Shown: positions 9,038 to 18,370, numbered from the stretch's first letter. The stretch is DNA of 64,000 nucleotides from an uncultured Porphyromonas sp. (GCF_938023125.1 NZ_CALHDW010000018.1:248001-312000); one strand, 5' to 3'. Notes: a model not told the origin generated them from the sequence alone. Program-made: numbers and translations.

Positions 9038-11608
9038 ATGAATAAGTACATTTTATTTTTGATTTCGTTGCTCGTATGCTTTAGAGCATCGGCTATTACC
9101 CCTCCGCCCAGTGATGCGAATATCATCGGGCATGTTGTGGATCAAGCAACCGGAGAGCACCTGCCCGGTATCTCCGTCTTTGTAAAAGGAACGAATATAG
9201 GTGCCGCCACGGATGCCTCGGGGCACTATTTCCTTCGCCACCTACGCCCCGGGGAGGTTACCCTTGTAATGCGAGGTGTGGGGTACCTCACGCAAGAAAA
9301 AAAGGTAACCGTGGTGCGCAATAAAATTGCGGAGGTCAATTTCGAAGCTCAGGAAGATGCTGTAGCCATTGACGAAGTGGTAGTCTCTGCTAACCGCCAA
9401 ACTACGCTCCGCCGTTTGGCTCCTACTGTTGTAACGATTGTGGACGAGAAGGTTTTTGGTAAAGTGAACGCGAATAATCTACTCCAGGGTCTCGTGTTTC
9501 AGCCCGGGGTGCGCGTGGAGAACAATTGCCAGAACTGTGGATTCAATCAGGTGCGTATCAATGGTTTGGATGGGCGTTACTCGCAGATCCTTATCGATAG
9601 CCGCCCTATCTTTAGTGCCCTAGCCGGCGTGTACGGTATTGAGCAGATACCAACGAACATGGTAGACCGCGTGGAGGTGGTACGCGGTGGTGGTTCGGCT
9701 CTTTTTGGCTCTTCGGCTATTGGCGGTGTGGTCAATATTATTACCAAGGAGCCTAATGGCAATAGTTTTTCCATCAATGAGTCCGTATCGTTTACCGGTA
9801 TGAACCGCCCCGACAATAACCTTGGTATGAATGCCTCTCTCGTCTCCCCCGACAATAGAATGGGAGCCATGCTCTATGGTCAGGCTCGCTACCGAACGCC
9901 TTGGGATGCCAATGGCGACGGCTTTAGCGAACTTGGCAAACTTAATGCGCGCACCGTGGGAGCCCACTTCTACCTCAAGCCCGATGATTACAGCAAGATT
10001 TCGGCAGATATTCATACCATTCAAGAGTATCGCCGTGGGGGAGATCACTTCGATTTGCCCGATCATGTCGCTGCCGTTTCGGAGCATCTCGACCACAGCA
10101 TCTACAGTGGCAACCTCAAGTACGACCTTTTCTCACGCAACCTCAAACACCACTTTCAGGCTTTTGCCTCGGGGCAATCTGTGGACCGTAATAGTTACTA
10201 TGGGGGGCTCGCAGATCGTGCGGATGAGCTAGGGAAGGAGTTCGGCAAACTCGGAGCTCCCGTACCTAAAGAACTGTATGGCGATAATTACGGAGTTACT
10301 CGCGGACGTACCTACATGGGAGGAGTGCAGTACAATTATAGTGCAGATCGTCTGCTCTTTATGCCTGCTGAGATCCTGTTGGGTGCGGAGTATGTGTATG
10401 ACTTCCTCGATGACAAAATGCCCATCCGCTCGTGGCAGCAACGGAAAGACGACAAGGGAAACGACATCCTCGAAGGGGGCAAACTCCTCTCGGCATTCCC
10501 CGGTATTCATCAGCATGTGCACAATGCGAGTCAGTTTGCTCAGGTAGAATGGAAAAATCAGCACCTCTCCATCCTCTTGGGTACACGCCTTGATGAGCAT
10601 TCGATTGTGGGTAAGCCGATTTTAAGCCCGAGAGCCACTTTGCGTTACAACCCGACTAAGGAGGTCAATCTACGTGCTTCGTACGCTAAGGGTTTCCGTG
10701 CTCCTCAAGTTTTTGACGAAGACCTACACGTGAGCATCGTAGGGGGGGAAGCCAAAAGGGTAATCAATGGAGAGGGGTTAAGACCCGAAACCAGCCATTC
10801 TTTCAATATGAGTGCCGATCTCTACCACCGTTGGAAGGGAATTAGCGGAAATCTTCTTATAGAGGGCTTTTACAATCGCATTATTGACGTCTTTGTGAAT
10901 GAGGAGCAACCTTCGCAAAACGATGGCGTGATGCGCCTCTTGCGTACCAATAGTCAAGGAGCGCGTGTATATGGATGCAATATAGAGGGCAAGCTAGCAT
11001 GGCGCAATCTCCAGTTGCAGGCAGGCTTTACCTATACCCAGAACCTCTACGACAAGGCCGTGGAATACGGAGAGTATACCGAGTTCGATGCCTCGGGAAT
11101 GCCGATAATTGACGCGGATAAGAAGGTGCAGAACCGTAAATTGACCGACCGCCGGATGATGCGAACACCCAATGCATATGGTTATTTTACCCTTGGCTAC
11201 GAGCCGATTCATGCCCTCTCTTTCTCCTTCACAGGTACTATAACGGGACCGATGCTTGCACCCCATACGATAGAGTATGGAGCCGGTAGCGCCCAAAGCG
11301 ATAGGGAGGCCAAGCACGATGCCGGCATATTTACCGAGCATTTCAAGAGCCATGGCGTTGCGCCCGAAGATCGGATTGTACGTATTGACGAGCTGACGAC
11401 TACGCCCACCTTCGTGGAGTTGGGTGCGAAAGTCTCTTACCACTTCGATATTTTTCGCCACAGCGAGATTGAGTTGTACGGCGGTATCAATAACTTCCTA
11501 GATGCGCGCCAAAAGGATTACGACCAAGGTGCCGGTCGGGATAGTGCTTATATCTACGGGCCTACCCTCCCTCGGACGCTCTACCTAGGTTGCCGCCTCT
11601 CCTTTTAG
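9038..11608 (+). CDS. TonB-dependent outer-membrane receptor (CirA/BtuB type)
   Basis: An 856-residue protein with signal peptide MNKYILFLISLLVCFRASA. A carboxypeptidase-regulatory-like domain follows (about residues 25-110; the pattern GHVVDQATGEHLPGISVFV), then a plug domain (about 115-240; RVEVVRGGGSALFGSSAIGG) and a 22-strand-type barrel ending in aromatic Phe. It imports a ligand such as an iron or corrinoid complex using TonB energy. The plug carries a CxxC pair, NNCQNCGFNQVRING. No SusD partner lies next to it, so it is not a SusC glycan transporter. The ATG at 9038 is chosen because it begins the signal peptide; the frame stays open 26 codons further upstream. Confidence 0.9.
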   Translation: MNKYILFLISLLVCFRASAITPPPSDANIIGHVVDQATGEHLPGISVFVKGTNIGAATDASGHYFLRHLRPGEVTLVMRGVGYLTQEKKVTVVRNKIAEVNFEAQEDAVAIDEVVVSANRQTTLRRLAPTVVTIVDEKVFGKVNANNLLQGLVFQPGVRVENNCQNCGFNQVRINGLDGRYSQILIDSRPIFSALAGVYGIEQIPTNMVDRVEVVRGGGSALFGSSAIGGVVNIITKEPNGNSFSINESVSFTGMNRPDNNLGMNASLVSPDNRMGAMLYGQARYRTPWDANGDGFSELGKLNARTVGAHFYLKPDDYSKISADIHTIQEYRRGGDHFDLPDHVAAVSEHLDHSIYSGNLKYDLFSRNLKHHFQAFASGQSVDRNSYYGGLADRADELGKEFGKLGAPVPKELYGDNYGVTRGRTYMGGVQYNYSADRLLFMPAEILLGAEYVYDFLDDKMPIRSWQQRKDDKGNDILEGGKLLSAFPGIHQHVHNASQFAQVEWKNQHLSILLGTRLDEHSIVGKPILSPRATLRYNPTKEVNLRASYAKGFRAPQVFDEDLHVSIVGGEAKRVINGEGLRPETSHSFNMSADLYHRWKGISGNLLIEGFYNRIIDVFVNEEQPSQNDGVMRLLRTNSQGARVYGCNIEGKLAWRNLQLQAGFTYTQNLYDKAVEYGEYTEFDASGMPIIDADKKVQNRKLTDRRMMRTPNAYGYFTLGYEPIHALSFSFTGTITGPMLAPHTIEYGAGSAQSDREAKHDAGIFTEHFKSHGVAPEDRIVRIDELTTTPTFVELGAKVSYHFDIFRHSEIELYGGINNFLDARQKDYDQGAGRDSAYIYGPTLPRTLYLGCRLSF

Positions 11609-11735
11609 GGCGAGCCCTGTCCCCTTCTTGCCCCTGCTCCCTTCGGCTTCGGCCGTCGGGATCCGGGGCGTTTTTGTCTGTGTGTTTAAATGAGAGAAAA
11701 TCACGTTTTTGACATAGCATGTCTAAAGGTTGTTG

Positions 11736-11743
11736 TATCTTTG
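11736..11743 (+). promoter_or_regulatory. -7 box of the ATPase/RloB cassette
   Basis: TATCTTTG matches TAnnTTTG and ends 21 bases before the ATPase ATG at 11765. A TTTG lies at 11708-11711, with a 24-base spacer that is longer than usual. Confidence 0.5.
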
Positions 11744-11764
11744 CGAAAAACAAAAACATAAGAT

Positions 11765-13030
11765 ATGCTAGTAAACTTCACGGTCGAGAATTATCGCTCT
11801 TTTAAAGAGGAACGAACCTTTAGTATGGAGGCATGTTCGATAAAGGAGCACAAAGAGTCTGTGATCAGCAAGGGTAAGTATAACTTGCTCCCATTGGCTA
11901 TTTTGTATGGGGCGAACTCTAGTGGCAAGAGCAATCTTATTCAAGCTATTGCCACTATGTTGCGTATCATCATGGGTTCTGTGCGCCTAAATGAGGGTGA
12001 AGCTCTATCTTACGACCCTTTTGCGTTGGACGAGAACTCCGATTCATTGCCTACGTCGTTTGAGATGCAGTTTATAATTGATAAGGCTCTTTATCGCTAT
12101 GGCTTCGAATACAATAAAACCGAAATTATTTCAGAGTGGTTATACGAGAAGCGCTTTGGAGAGAGAGAGTATGAACTATTTGTACGTTCTCAAGATGGAA
12201 TAGAGGTGTCATCAACAAGATTCCCAGAGGGCAAGGAAAAGGAGAGTTTGACCAACTCAAATCGATTGTTCCTTTCCCTTGTGGCTCAGTTAAAAGGGGA
12301 GAAGTCTAACTTAATACTGGCTTGGTTCAGACGATGTAATGTGCTTTCGGGTATTGATACTGACGTTTACGGGGGCTTTACGGACAAGATGTTTTTGGAA
12401 CATTTGGATGGGGCGGATGAGGCTCAGGAGTTCTTCAAGACATTGCAATTAGGCTTTTCTCATTTCTCTGTTGAGAGGAGTGATATACCTAAAGAAGTTT
12501 TGGATAAAGCTCCGGAGTCGATAAAAGCTAAACTAGAACAAGCTCAGGCAGAAGGCAAGGTTATTGAATCAATAACCACCCACAAGATTTACGATGAGAG
12601 TGGCTTGGTGATTGGGGAACGCGATTTCAATAAGGGTCGAATGGAGTCGGAGGGAACAAAAAAAGTGATAGAGATTTCCGGACCGATTTTTACCGTACTG
12701 AGAGAAGGTGAGACGCTCATTATAGATGAACTAGATGCAAAGCTTCATCCTCTTTTGACTCGGAATATCGTACTTCTATTTATGGATCCGGAGAAGAATA
12801 AGAATGGAGCACAGCTTATATTCGCCACGCACGATACCAATCTGCTTGACTTGGAAATTATCCGTCGTGACCAAATTTGGTTTGCAGAGAAGGATAAGGT
12901 AGAGTCTACCGATATCTACTCTCTTGTAGAATTTAAAGATGAAGATGGGAAAAAGGTTCGTAATGACCGAGACATCAAGCGTGATTACATTCGTGGACGT
13001 TACGGGGCGATACCATTTATCGGGAAATAG
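11765..13030 (+). CDS. AAA-type ATPase, RloA/AbiLi-like, likely phage-defence partner
   Basis: A 421-residue SMC/ABC-like ATPase of the AAA_15/AAA_21 group (COG1106 type). The Walker A motif GANSSGKS is at residues 49-56. Walker B is about 317-322, with Asp321 and Glu322 in LIIDELDAKLHP, and the switch His356 is in FATHDTN. Such ATPases act as sensors in two-gene defence or abortive-infection systems, paired with a toxic effector. The RloB-like gene starts 9 bases after its stop. Base composition looks lower in GC than the neighbours (some lines near one third GC, against more than half in folP), which fits horizontal acquisition. Whether it defends against phage has not been shown; that is inferred from the pairing. 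Confidence 0.82.
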   Translation: MLVNFTVENYRSFKEERTFSMEACSIKEHKESVISKGKYNLLPLAILYGANSSGKSNLIQAIATMLRIIMGSVRLNEGEALSYDPFALDENSDSLPTSFEMQFIIDKALYRYGFEYNKTEIISEWLYEKRFGEREYELFVRSQDGIEVSSTRFPEGKEKESLTNSNRLFLSLVAQLKGEKSNLILAWFRRCNVLSGIDTDVYGGFTDKMFLEHLDGADEAQEFFKTLQLGFSHFSVERSDIPKEVLDKAPESIKAKLEQAQAEGKVIESITTHKIYDESGLVIGERDFNKGRMESEGTKKVIEISGPIFTVLREGETLIIDELDAKLHPLLTRNIVLLFMDPEKNKNGAQLIFATHDTNLLDLEIIRRDQIWFAEKDKVESTDIYSLVEFKDEDGKKVRNDRDIKRDYIRGRYGAIPFIGK

Positions 13031-13039
13031 AGGTTTTGT

Positions 13040-13732
13040 ATGGGAGCTACGGGAAAAGACGAATTAGAAAAGGTAAAGCAAAAACGAGGGAGAGGTAAGA
13101 GCCCCCAAAGGCGCAAGAAGAATGTTCGTGAGAGACAGGTACGTTTTTTAATTGTCTGTGAAGGCACCAAGACAGAACCGAACTATTTTAGAGCCCTTCT
13201 TAGGAATAACACGTCTACGGTTATTGCTGTAGAGATAAGGGGAGAAGGCCAGGGGGCGTCGGATTTGGTCGATAAAGCGTCAAGAATAAAGAAGGATTTG
13301 GAACGAAAGAATGACATGTCTTTTGACCACGTCTGGGTTGTTTTTGACAAGGATGACAGAGGGGATTTTAATGAGGCTATTAAGAAAGCTAATAAGTTGA
13401 AGTTTAAAAGTGCTTGGTCAAATGAGTCTTTTGAGCTCTGGTTTTGTCTGCATTTTGAGTATCTCCATACACCTATAGGTCGATCTGATTACATCAAAAA
13501 ACTTGAAGGTTTTTTTAGTAAGGGAAAGGGGGATAATAACTTTAAGTACAAGAAGGGTAGCCCTGATATTTACCAGATGCTTAAGGCTTATGGTAATGAG
13601 GATTCTGCCAAGGCTCATGCTAAAAAATTACGTGCATTATATGGTGATGACAACTATGCAGAACATAATCCCTGCACGATGGTTGATATCCTTGTAGAAG
13701 AGCTAGAGCATCCTGAGAAGATAAAAGTATGA
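13040..13732 (+). CDS. RloB/AbiLii-like protein with Toprim-like motifs
   Basis: A 230-residue protein of the RloB family. After a Lys/Arg-rich start (residues 12-33) comes LIVCEGTKTEPNYF, with Glu41 and Glu46. Next is VVFDKDD, with Asp103 and Asp105, then the family hallmark NESFELWFCLHF (Glu132, Trp134, His138). The early Glu plus later DxD pattern resembles a Toprim nuclease core, as in OLD nucleases and the effector of PARIS. It follows the AAA ATPase by 9 bases, the usual RloA-RloB or AbiL arrangement. I infer that it is the effector released or activated by the ATPase, perhaps cutting RNA or DNA. The target cannot be read from the sequence. Confidence 0.8.
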   Translation: MGATGKDELEKVKQKRGRGKSPQRRKKNVRERQVRFLIVCEGTKTEPNYFRALLRNNTSTVIAVEIRGEGQGASDLVDKASRIKKDLERKNDMSFDHVWVVFDKDDRGDFNEAIKKANKLKFKSAWSNESFELWFCLHFEYLHTPIGRSDYIKKLEGFFSKGKGDNNFKYKKGSPDIYQMLKAYGNEDSAKAHAKKLRALYGDDNYAEHNPCTMVDILVEELEHPEKIKV

Positions 13733-13916
13733 CCTCTTCGGGTGTCAATCTTTTTGGGTACCCCCCCCCAAGGAGAAAATGATTGGTAGGGGACTCTCGT
13801 TGGGTTTTCCTCTGTTGAATTTTGGGAAGGAGAGGAGATGTGCGAAGATGCTTAGGTAGAGAGGATTATTTGGGTAGCTGGGTTGCTGCCTTCGCGCCCC
13901 TCCCCAAAAAAGTTGT

Positions 13917-13924
13917 TACCTTTG
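13917..13924 (+). promoter_or_regulatory. -7 box of the folP-cdaA promoter
   Basis: TACCTTTG matches TAnnTTTG and lies 46 bases before the folP ATG. TTCG at 13891-13894 is a weak -33 candidate (22-base spacer). Confidence 0.5.
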
Positions 13925-13969
13925 GGTTCGGATAAAGAATACAACCCTCTTTGCCGGAGGTAACAGCCA

Positions 13970-14827
13970 ATGAAGCAGACTACCCTTAACCTCGGGGGAC
14001 GATTATTCTCCCTCGCTCAGCCCCAAGTAATGGGTATCGTTAATGTAACTCCCGACTCCTTCTATTCGGGGAGCCGCGTCTCGGGAGAAGACGCTCTGCG
14101 CGCTCGCTTTGAGGAGATTGTGCGCGAAGGGGGTACGATGATTGACCTAGGTGGCTGCTCCACACGCCCGGGATGCACGATGCCGAGTAGCCAGGAGGAG
14201 ATGGATAGGCTGCGTCCTGCCCTCAAGCTCTGGCGCGATGAGTATAGCGACATTCCCCTCTCGGTCGATACCTTTCGTGCCGATGTAGCTGCCATGGCTG
14301 TGGAGGAATATGGTGCCAACCTCATTAACGATATTGCCGGAGGGAGCGAAGACGACAAGATGTTTTCTACGGTAGCTCGTTTGGGCGTGCCCTATATCCT
14401 GATGCATCTAGAGGGGCGTGTTGCGGGGATGCACCACGAGGCGACTTACCAACCCGATGTGGAGACGGCTGTTCTCGACTACTTCGTGCGTAAGGTAGAT
14501 GCCCTCAGGCAACTCGGAGCCAAGGACATTATCCTCGATCCCGGCTTCGGCTTCTCTAAGTCCCCCGATGATAATTACCGCCTTTTGGCACGCTGTGCAG
14601 AAGCCCTTGCGCCCCTACAACTGCCCATTCTTATAGGCGTCTCTCGTAAGCGCATGGTCTGGCAGTTACTCGAATCCTCCGCTGCGGAGGCCCTCAACGG
14701 CACTACTGTACTTCACACCATCGCTCTATTGCAAGGGGGGGCAGATATCCTACGCGTGCATGATGTGCGCGCCGCTGTGGAGGCGATCCGCCTTGTAGAG
14801 CGGATGCGACCCTACCTCACCTTATGA
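13970..14827 (+). CDS. folP: Dihydropteroate synthase
   Basis: A 285-residue TIM-barrel enzyme that joins p-aminobenzoate to dihydropterin pyrophosphate in folate synthesis, the target of sulfonamides. The first signature is MGIVNVTPDSFYSGSR. The second is DLGGCSTRPG, with Cys where many homologues have Glu-Ser (GGESTRPG) or Ala. DPGFGFSKSPDDN and the C-terminal LRVHDV are also present. Length is normal. It lies 43 bases upstream of cdaA, a pairing I recall as common in Bacteroidota. Confidence 0.95.
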   Translation: MKQTTLNLGGRLFSLAQPQVMGIVNVTPDSFYSGSRVSGEDALRARFEEIVREGGTMIDLGGCSTRPGCTMPSSQEEMDRLRPALKLWRDEYSDIPLSVDTFRADVAAMAVEEYGANLINDIAGGSEDDKMFSTVARLGVPYILMHLEGRVAGMHHEATYQPDVETAVLDYFVRKVDALRQLGAKDIILDPGFGFSKSPDDNYRLLARCAEALAPLQLPILIGVSRKRMVWQLLESSAAEALNGTTVLHTIALLQGGADILRVHDVRAAVEAIRLVERMRPYLTL

Positions 14828-14870
14828 CCCTCTTAGCGTTCCCCCTAGAGATAATTCCCTACTAAAGACA

Positions 14871-15656
14871 ATGCCCATGCCTCTACTCTGGCTCACCTTC
14901 TCCTTCAAAGACGGCATAGACGTGCTGCTTGTTGCCGTCTTTTTGTACTACACCTATCGCATCCTCAAAAGCTCCGGCTCCAAAGCGATCTTCGTGGGTC
15001 TGTTTACCTTTGTGGCCATTTGGGTTTTGGTCTCTCAGATACTCGAGATGCGCCTCATGGGGGCTATCCTCGATAAAATTGTGAGTGTAGGAGCCTTGAC
15101 GCTCATCATCATTTTCCAAGACGAGATCCGAAAGTTCCTTGTGGGGATGGGCTCTACCCGCCGATGGCGTACGGTACGCCGTTGGTTCAATAAGGAGGCG
15201 CGCGCCGCCGAGGTGGAGGAGAAAAAATATATTGCTCCGGTGGTTTTGGCGTGCCTTAACCTTGCCAAAAAGAAAACAGGAGCCCTTATTGCCATTCAGC
15301 ACGCCATGGATCTCTCCAACTACATCCATACGGGCGAAATGTTTCGCGCCGAGGTCAATGCTCGACTGCTCGAAAATATCTTTTTCAAAAACAGCCCCCT
15401 GCACGATGGAGCGGTGATTATAGCCGAAGGCAGTATCCGTGCAGCAGGATGTATCTTGCCCGTATCGGGGGTGGACGATCTCAATAAAGACTTGGGCTTG
15501 CGTCACCGGTCCGCCCTCGGGCTCTCCCAAGAAACTGATGCCATGGTGATTATCGTAAGCGAAGAGCGTGGCAAAATATCCTATGCTTATCGTGGTGAGA
15601 TACATCAAGATATAACCACAGAAGAGCTTCGTCTGGCTCTTGAAGAAAACTTCTAA
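14871..15656 (+). CDS. cdaA: Diadenylate cyclase CdaA (c-di-AMP synthase)
   Basis: A 261-residue membrane protein that condenses two ATP into c-di-AMP, which controls potassium uptake, turgor and the envelope. The N-terminal 85 residues hold three hydrophobic segments (about 15-30, 38-56, 64-82), then the DAC domain. Both active-site motifs are present: Asp179-Gly180-Ala181 in LHDGAVII and Arg211-His212-Arg213 in GLRHRSALG. Start choice is open between 14871 and a second ATG two codons on. It sits between folP and an S41 protease, probably in one transcript. Confidence 0.95.
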   Translation: MPMPLLWLTFSFKDGIDVLLVAVFLYYTYRILKSSGSKAIFVGLFTFVAIWVLVSQILEMRLMGAILDKIVSVGALTLIIIFQDEIRKFLVGMGSTRRWRTVRRWFNKEARAAEVEEKKYIAPVVLACLNLAKKKTGALIAIQHAMDLSNYIHTGEMFRAEVNARLLENIFFKNSPLHDGAVIIAEGSIRAAGCILPVSGVDDLNKDLGLRHRSALGLSQETDAMVIIVSEERGKISYAYRGEIHQDITTEELRLALEENF

Positions 15657-15669
15657 TCTCCTTCGAAAT

Positions 15670-17367
15670 ATGTCTATGAAACGACTTATTCTCCTCCCCT
15701 TTCTCGCCTTTTGTCTTTTTGCTGAGGGGGGACTCTCTAGTTATGCCCAGTCTCGAAACGACAAGCAAATCTACTTCGATGCCCTACAAACAACGGGTAC
15801 TATCCTCTCGAGTGTGCAGCGTTATTTTGTGGATACGATAGACCTGCCCACCATCCACGCTCTGGGTATGAATGCGATGCTATCTCGCCTCGATCCCTAT
15901 ACCGAGTATATGACACCGAAGGAGGCACAAGCCTTTCGTGAGGCTACTACCGGGGTCTATGCCGGTATCGGAGCCATCATCAGTCAGCGCCCCGATAGCA
16001 CGGTAATTATAAACGAGCCCTTCGAGGGACAGCCTGCCCAGAGGGCAGGGCTCAAGCCCGGAGACCGTATCTTGCGGATTGATGGCAAGAGCTACGCCCG
16101 CTCCACTACACCCGAGGTTAGCAATGCCCTAAGGGGCAAAGAGGGTACGGAGATTCACCTCGTGGTACAACGTGCCGGAGAGCCTGCGCCCCGGGAGTTC
16201 CGCTTTATGCGAAAAAAGATTTCGATCAATTCGGTTGCTTATGCCGGGCGATTGGCCGGCGATATCGGTATTATCCGCCTCTCACAGTTTACCCAAGACT
16301 CGGGCAAGGATATCCGTGAGGCGCTTACCTCTCTTACGGAGGTTGCTCCTCTCAAAGGCCTTATCATTGACCTCCGTAGCAACGGCGGGGGGGTGATGCA
16401 GTCTGCCATCGAGGTTGTAAGTCTCTTTGTTCCGCATAATACGGAGGTGCTGCACGTGAAAGGCCGTGATGCCTCGGCCAACGACACCTACCGCACCATG
16501 TCTGCGCCTATTGCCTTGGACCTCCCGCTTGCTGTGCTTATCAACGAAGAGAGTGCATCCTCTTCTGAGATCGTAGCCGGTGCGTTGCAAGACCTCGATA
16601 GGGCCGTAATTATAGGCGAGAAGAGCTATGGGAAAGGGCTTGTGCAGAGCACGATACAAACTCCGGGCGATGGCTTGCTCAAACTTACCACGGCTCGCTA
16701 CTATATCCCCAGTGGGCGTTGTATCCAAAAGATTGCCTACAACCACCTCGGAGACCGCACTCAGATTGCCGAAAATGATAGCCTAGGCGCAGCCTTCTCT
16801 ACCCTGGGAGGACGCACCGTGTACGATGCCGGAGGGATTATGCCCGACCTCAAGGTGGAGGCCGATACTATGGCGAGCATGCTTGCCTACATGAGTGTGG
16901 ATACTCTTGTTTTCGACTACCTAACACGCTACGAGGCAACCCACAAAAACCTCGCTTCGCCCGAGCAGTTCCACTTGACCGAGGCCGAGTACAACGATTT
17001 TATTACCTATCTCTCAAGCCACGGCTTTACCTATCAACCCCGAAGCCTTAAGTATCTCGAGCAGATGCAGGAGCTAATATCCTACGAGCAAGTGCCCGAG
17101 AATGCCGCTAAGGAGCTGGAGGCGTTGCGCAAAGTACTTGAGCCGAATATCAAGAGGGATGGTGCGCGGTTTAAGCGAGATATTAAGGAGTATATTGAGT
17201 CGCAGATCATGCTGCGTCGCTATCATAGAAAGGGCTATTTCGCCTTCATCATGCCCGGAGATTCTCAGGTGAAAGCCGCTTGCGAGGTGCTGGGCAATCC
17301 CGCTCGTTACAAGAGTCTTCTGGCTCCTCCAAAGGGCTCCTCTCCTGCAAAGGGAAAAGCAAAGTAG
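15670..17367 (+). CDS. S41-family C-terminal processing peptidase
   Basis: A 565-residue protein beginning 13 bases after the cdaA stop. It has signal peptide MSMKRLILLPFLAFCLFAEG and a PDZ domain (GQPAQRAGLKPGDRILRIDG region). The S41 serine-lysine protease core follows: the catalytic Ser lies in NEESASSSEIVAG and the Lys in SYGKGLVQ. A C-terminal helical region and a Pro/Lys-rich end complete it. Such periplasmic CtpA/Prc-like proteases trim or degrade envelope proteins from the C-terminus. An in-frame ATG 30 bases earlier lies inside cdaA and lacks a good signal peptide, so 15670 (or 15676) is preferred. The gene ends at a strong terminator. Confidence 0.92.
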   Translation: MSMKRLILLPFLAFCLFAEGGLSSYAQSRNDKQIYFDALQTTGTILSSVQRYFVDTIDLPTIHALGMNAMLSRLDPYTEYMTPKEAQAFREATTGVYAGIGAIISQRPDSTVIINEPFEGQPAQRAGLKPGDRILRIDGKSYARSTTPEVSNALRGKEGTEIHLVVQRAGEPAPREFRFMRKKISINSVAYAGRLAGDIGIIRLSQFTQDSGKDIREALTSLTEVAPLKGLIIDLRSNGGGVMQSAIEVVSLFVPHNTEVLHVKGRDASANDTYRTMSAPIALDLPLAVLINEESASSSEIVAGALQDLDRAVIIGEKSYGKGLVQSTIQTPGDGLLKLTTARYYIPSGRCIQKIAYNHLGDRTQIAENDSLGAAFSTLGGRTVYDAGGIMPDLKVEADTMASMLAYMSVDTLVFDYLTRYEATHKNLASPEQFHLTEAEYNDFITYLSSHGFTYQPRSLKYLEQMQELISYEQVPENAAKELEALRKVLEPNIKRDGARFKRDIKEYIESQIMLRRYHRKGYFAFIMPGDSQVKAACEVLGNPARYKSLLAPPKGSSPAKGKAK

Positions 17368-17404
17368 AGTAAGGGAGCACTTTTTCTTCCCTAATTTCCC
17401 ATCA

Positions 17405-17449
17405 GAAAATAGCCTAAAACGATAGTAAGTTTTGGGCTATTCTTTTTTA
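17405..17449 (+). terminator. Terminator after the S41 protease gene
   Basis: AATAGCCTAAAAC pairs with GTTTTGGGCTATT (13 bp, one G-T) with an 8-base loop and a following TCTTTTTT tract. Confidence 0.88.
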
Positions 17450-17472
17450 TTTTTCAGCCAATAGCACGAGGC

Positions 17473-17517
17473 ATTTCTGCCCTAAATCGGGAAAAATATC
17501 ACCCTAGAATCCGGAGC
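17473..17517. repeat. Dispersed intergenic motif, copy B
   Basis: ATTTCTGCC, then GAAAAATAT, then ACCCTAG and TCCGGAGC appear in the same order and similar spacing as at 51472-51513. The two copies lie downstream of unrelated genes. Confidence 0.4.
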
Positions 17518-17659
17518 ACCTTTCCCGAGGATCCTATTTCACCCGGAGAGTGGGGCGCTTGGAGTAGAGGCAAAAGAAACCCCTCTTTCTGCACTTCCTT
17601 ACTCCGATGGGCAGGGAGAAGAAAGACAAAAAGAGGGGAAAACAAAGAATCCCGATCCT

Positions 17660-18370
17660 TTAGAAGGTCCACTTAAGACCTAGGGTCGGCATTAGGAAGA
17701 AGCGATTTCCTGCAAAGTTGTAGCTCAACTCCCACTCTGTACCTACGCTCAGACGGAAGTCGTCGTCCACGCCTTCGATCTTGTTTAGGTTGAGCCAGAA
17801 TTGGGGTTCGGATAGGAATACAATAGGAGCTTTTTCTGTGATGTCCCCATCATACCAGAGATCCATAAACCCATTGAAGGAGCAGAGTCCCTCTGCGAAG
17901 TGGTAGTACCAAGTACCGGTTAGTTGTGCCGAATGGGGGCTCTTATTGCCGCGGATGTATTTATACATAGGGGTAACGGTAAACCCATACGAGAAGTCGG
18001 AAGCATTGAGAGCATACGTGCCCCCGAGGAGAAAAGCACTGTGGAATGAGAACTTGTTGGTGAGCCCTCCGTTGTACTCAGCGTGGATAGCAAAGGGGGC
18101 TTGCCAGAACTTAAACTCACGCGCAATCTCCCAATAAGCATCGCGTACGCCACTAGCGCCGTAATTCATATCAATAAAGAAGAAGGTATTACCCCACTTG
18201 TCGGGGCGGAACATCTCTACCGTAGTGGTAAGACGAGGGCGACTAGGAGCCTCCTTGCTGTAGATATGGCGACCAAAGTCGTAATGCAACTGAACGTTTT
18301 GCGCCTTGGCTAGTTGAGGCACGGCACAAAGGGCAACAGCCGTTGCCACAAAGAGTAGAAGCTTTTTCAT
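17660..18370 (-). CDS. DUF5020-family outer-membrane protein (Tsx-like channel)
   Basis: A 236-residue protein with signal peptide MKKLLLFVATAVALCAVPQLAKA and a run of alternating aromatic beta strands ending LMPTLGLKWTF, a C-terminal Phe typical of outer-membrane barrels. The pattern (HYDFGRHIYSK near the start, FRPDKWGNTFFFIDMNY) fits DUF5020, which resembles the nucleoside channel Tsx. The permease stop and this start overlap (ATGA, 18370-18367), so the two are co-translated. I infer that it lets nucleobases or nucleosides cross the outer membrane to feed the inner-membrane permease; this is not shown directly. Confidence 0.72.
   Translation of the reverse strand: MKKLLLFVATAVALCAVPQLAKAQNVQLHYDFGRHIYSKEAPSRPRLTTTVEMFRPDKWGNTFFFIDMNYGASGVRDAYWEIAREFKFWQAPFAIHAEYNGGLTNKFSFHSAFLLGGTYALNASDFSYGFTVTPMYKYIRGNKSPHSAQLTGTWYYHFAEGLCSFNGFMDLWYDGDITEKAPIVFLSEPQFWLNLNKIEGVDDDFRLSVGTEWELSYNFAGNRFFLMPTLGLKWTF

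Noticed and set aside
9038..11608. SusC-type glycan transporter
   Set aside because: No SusD gene follows and the length is below the usual 1000 or so residues.
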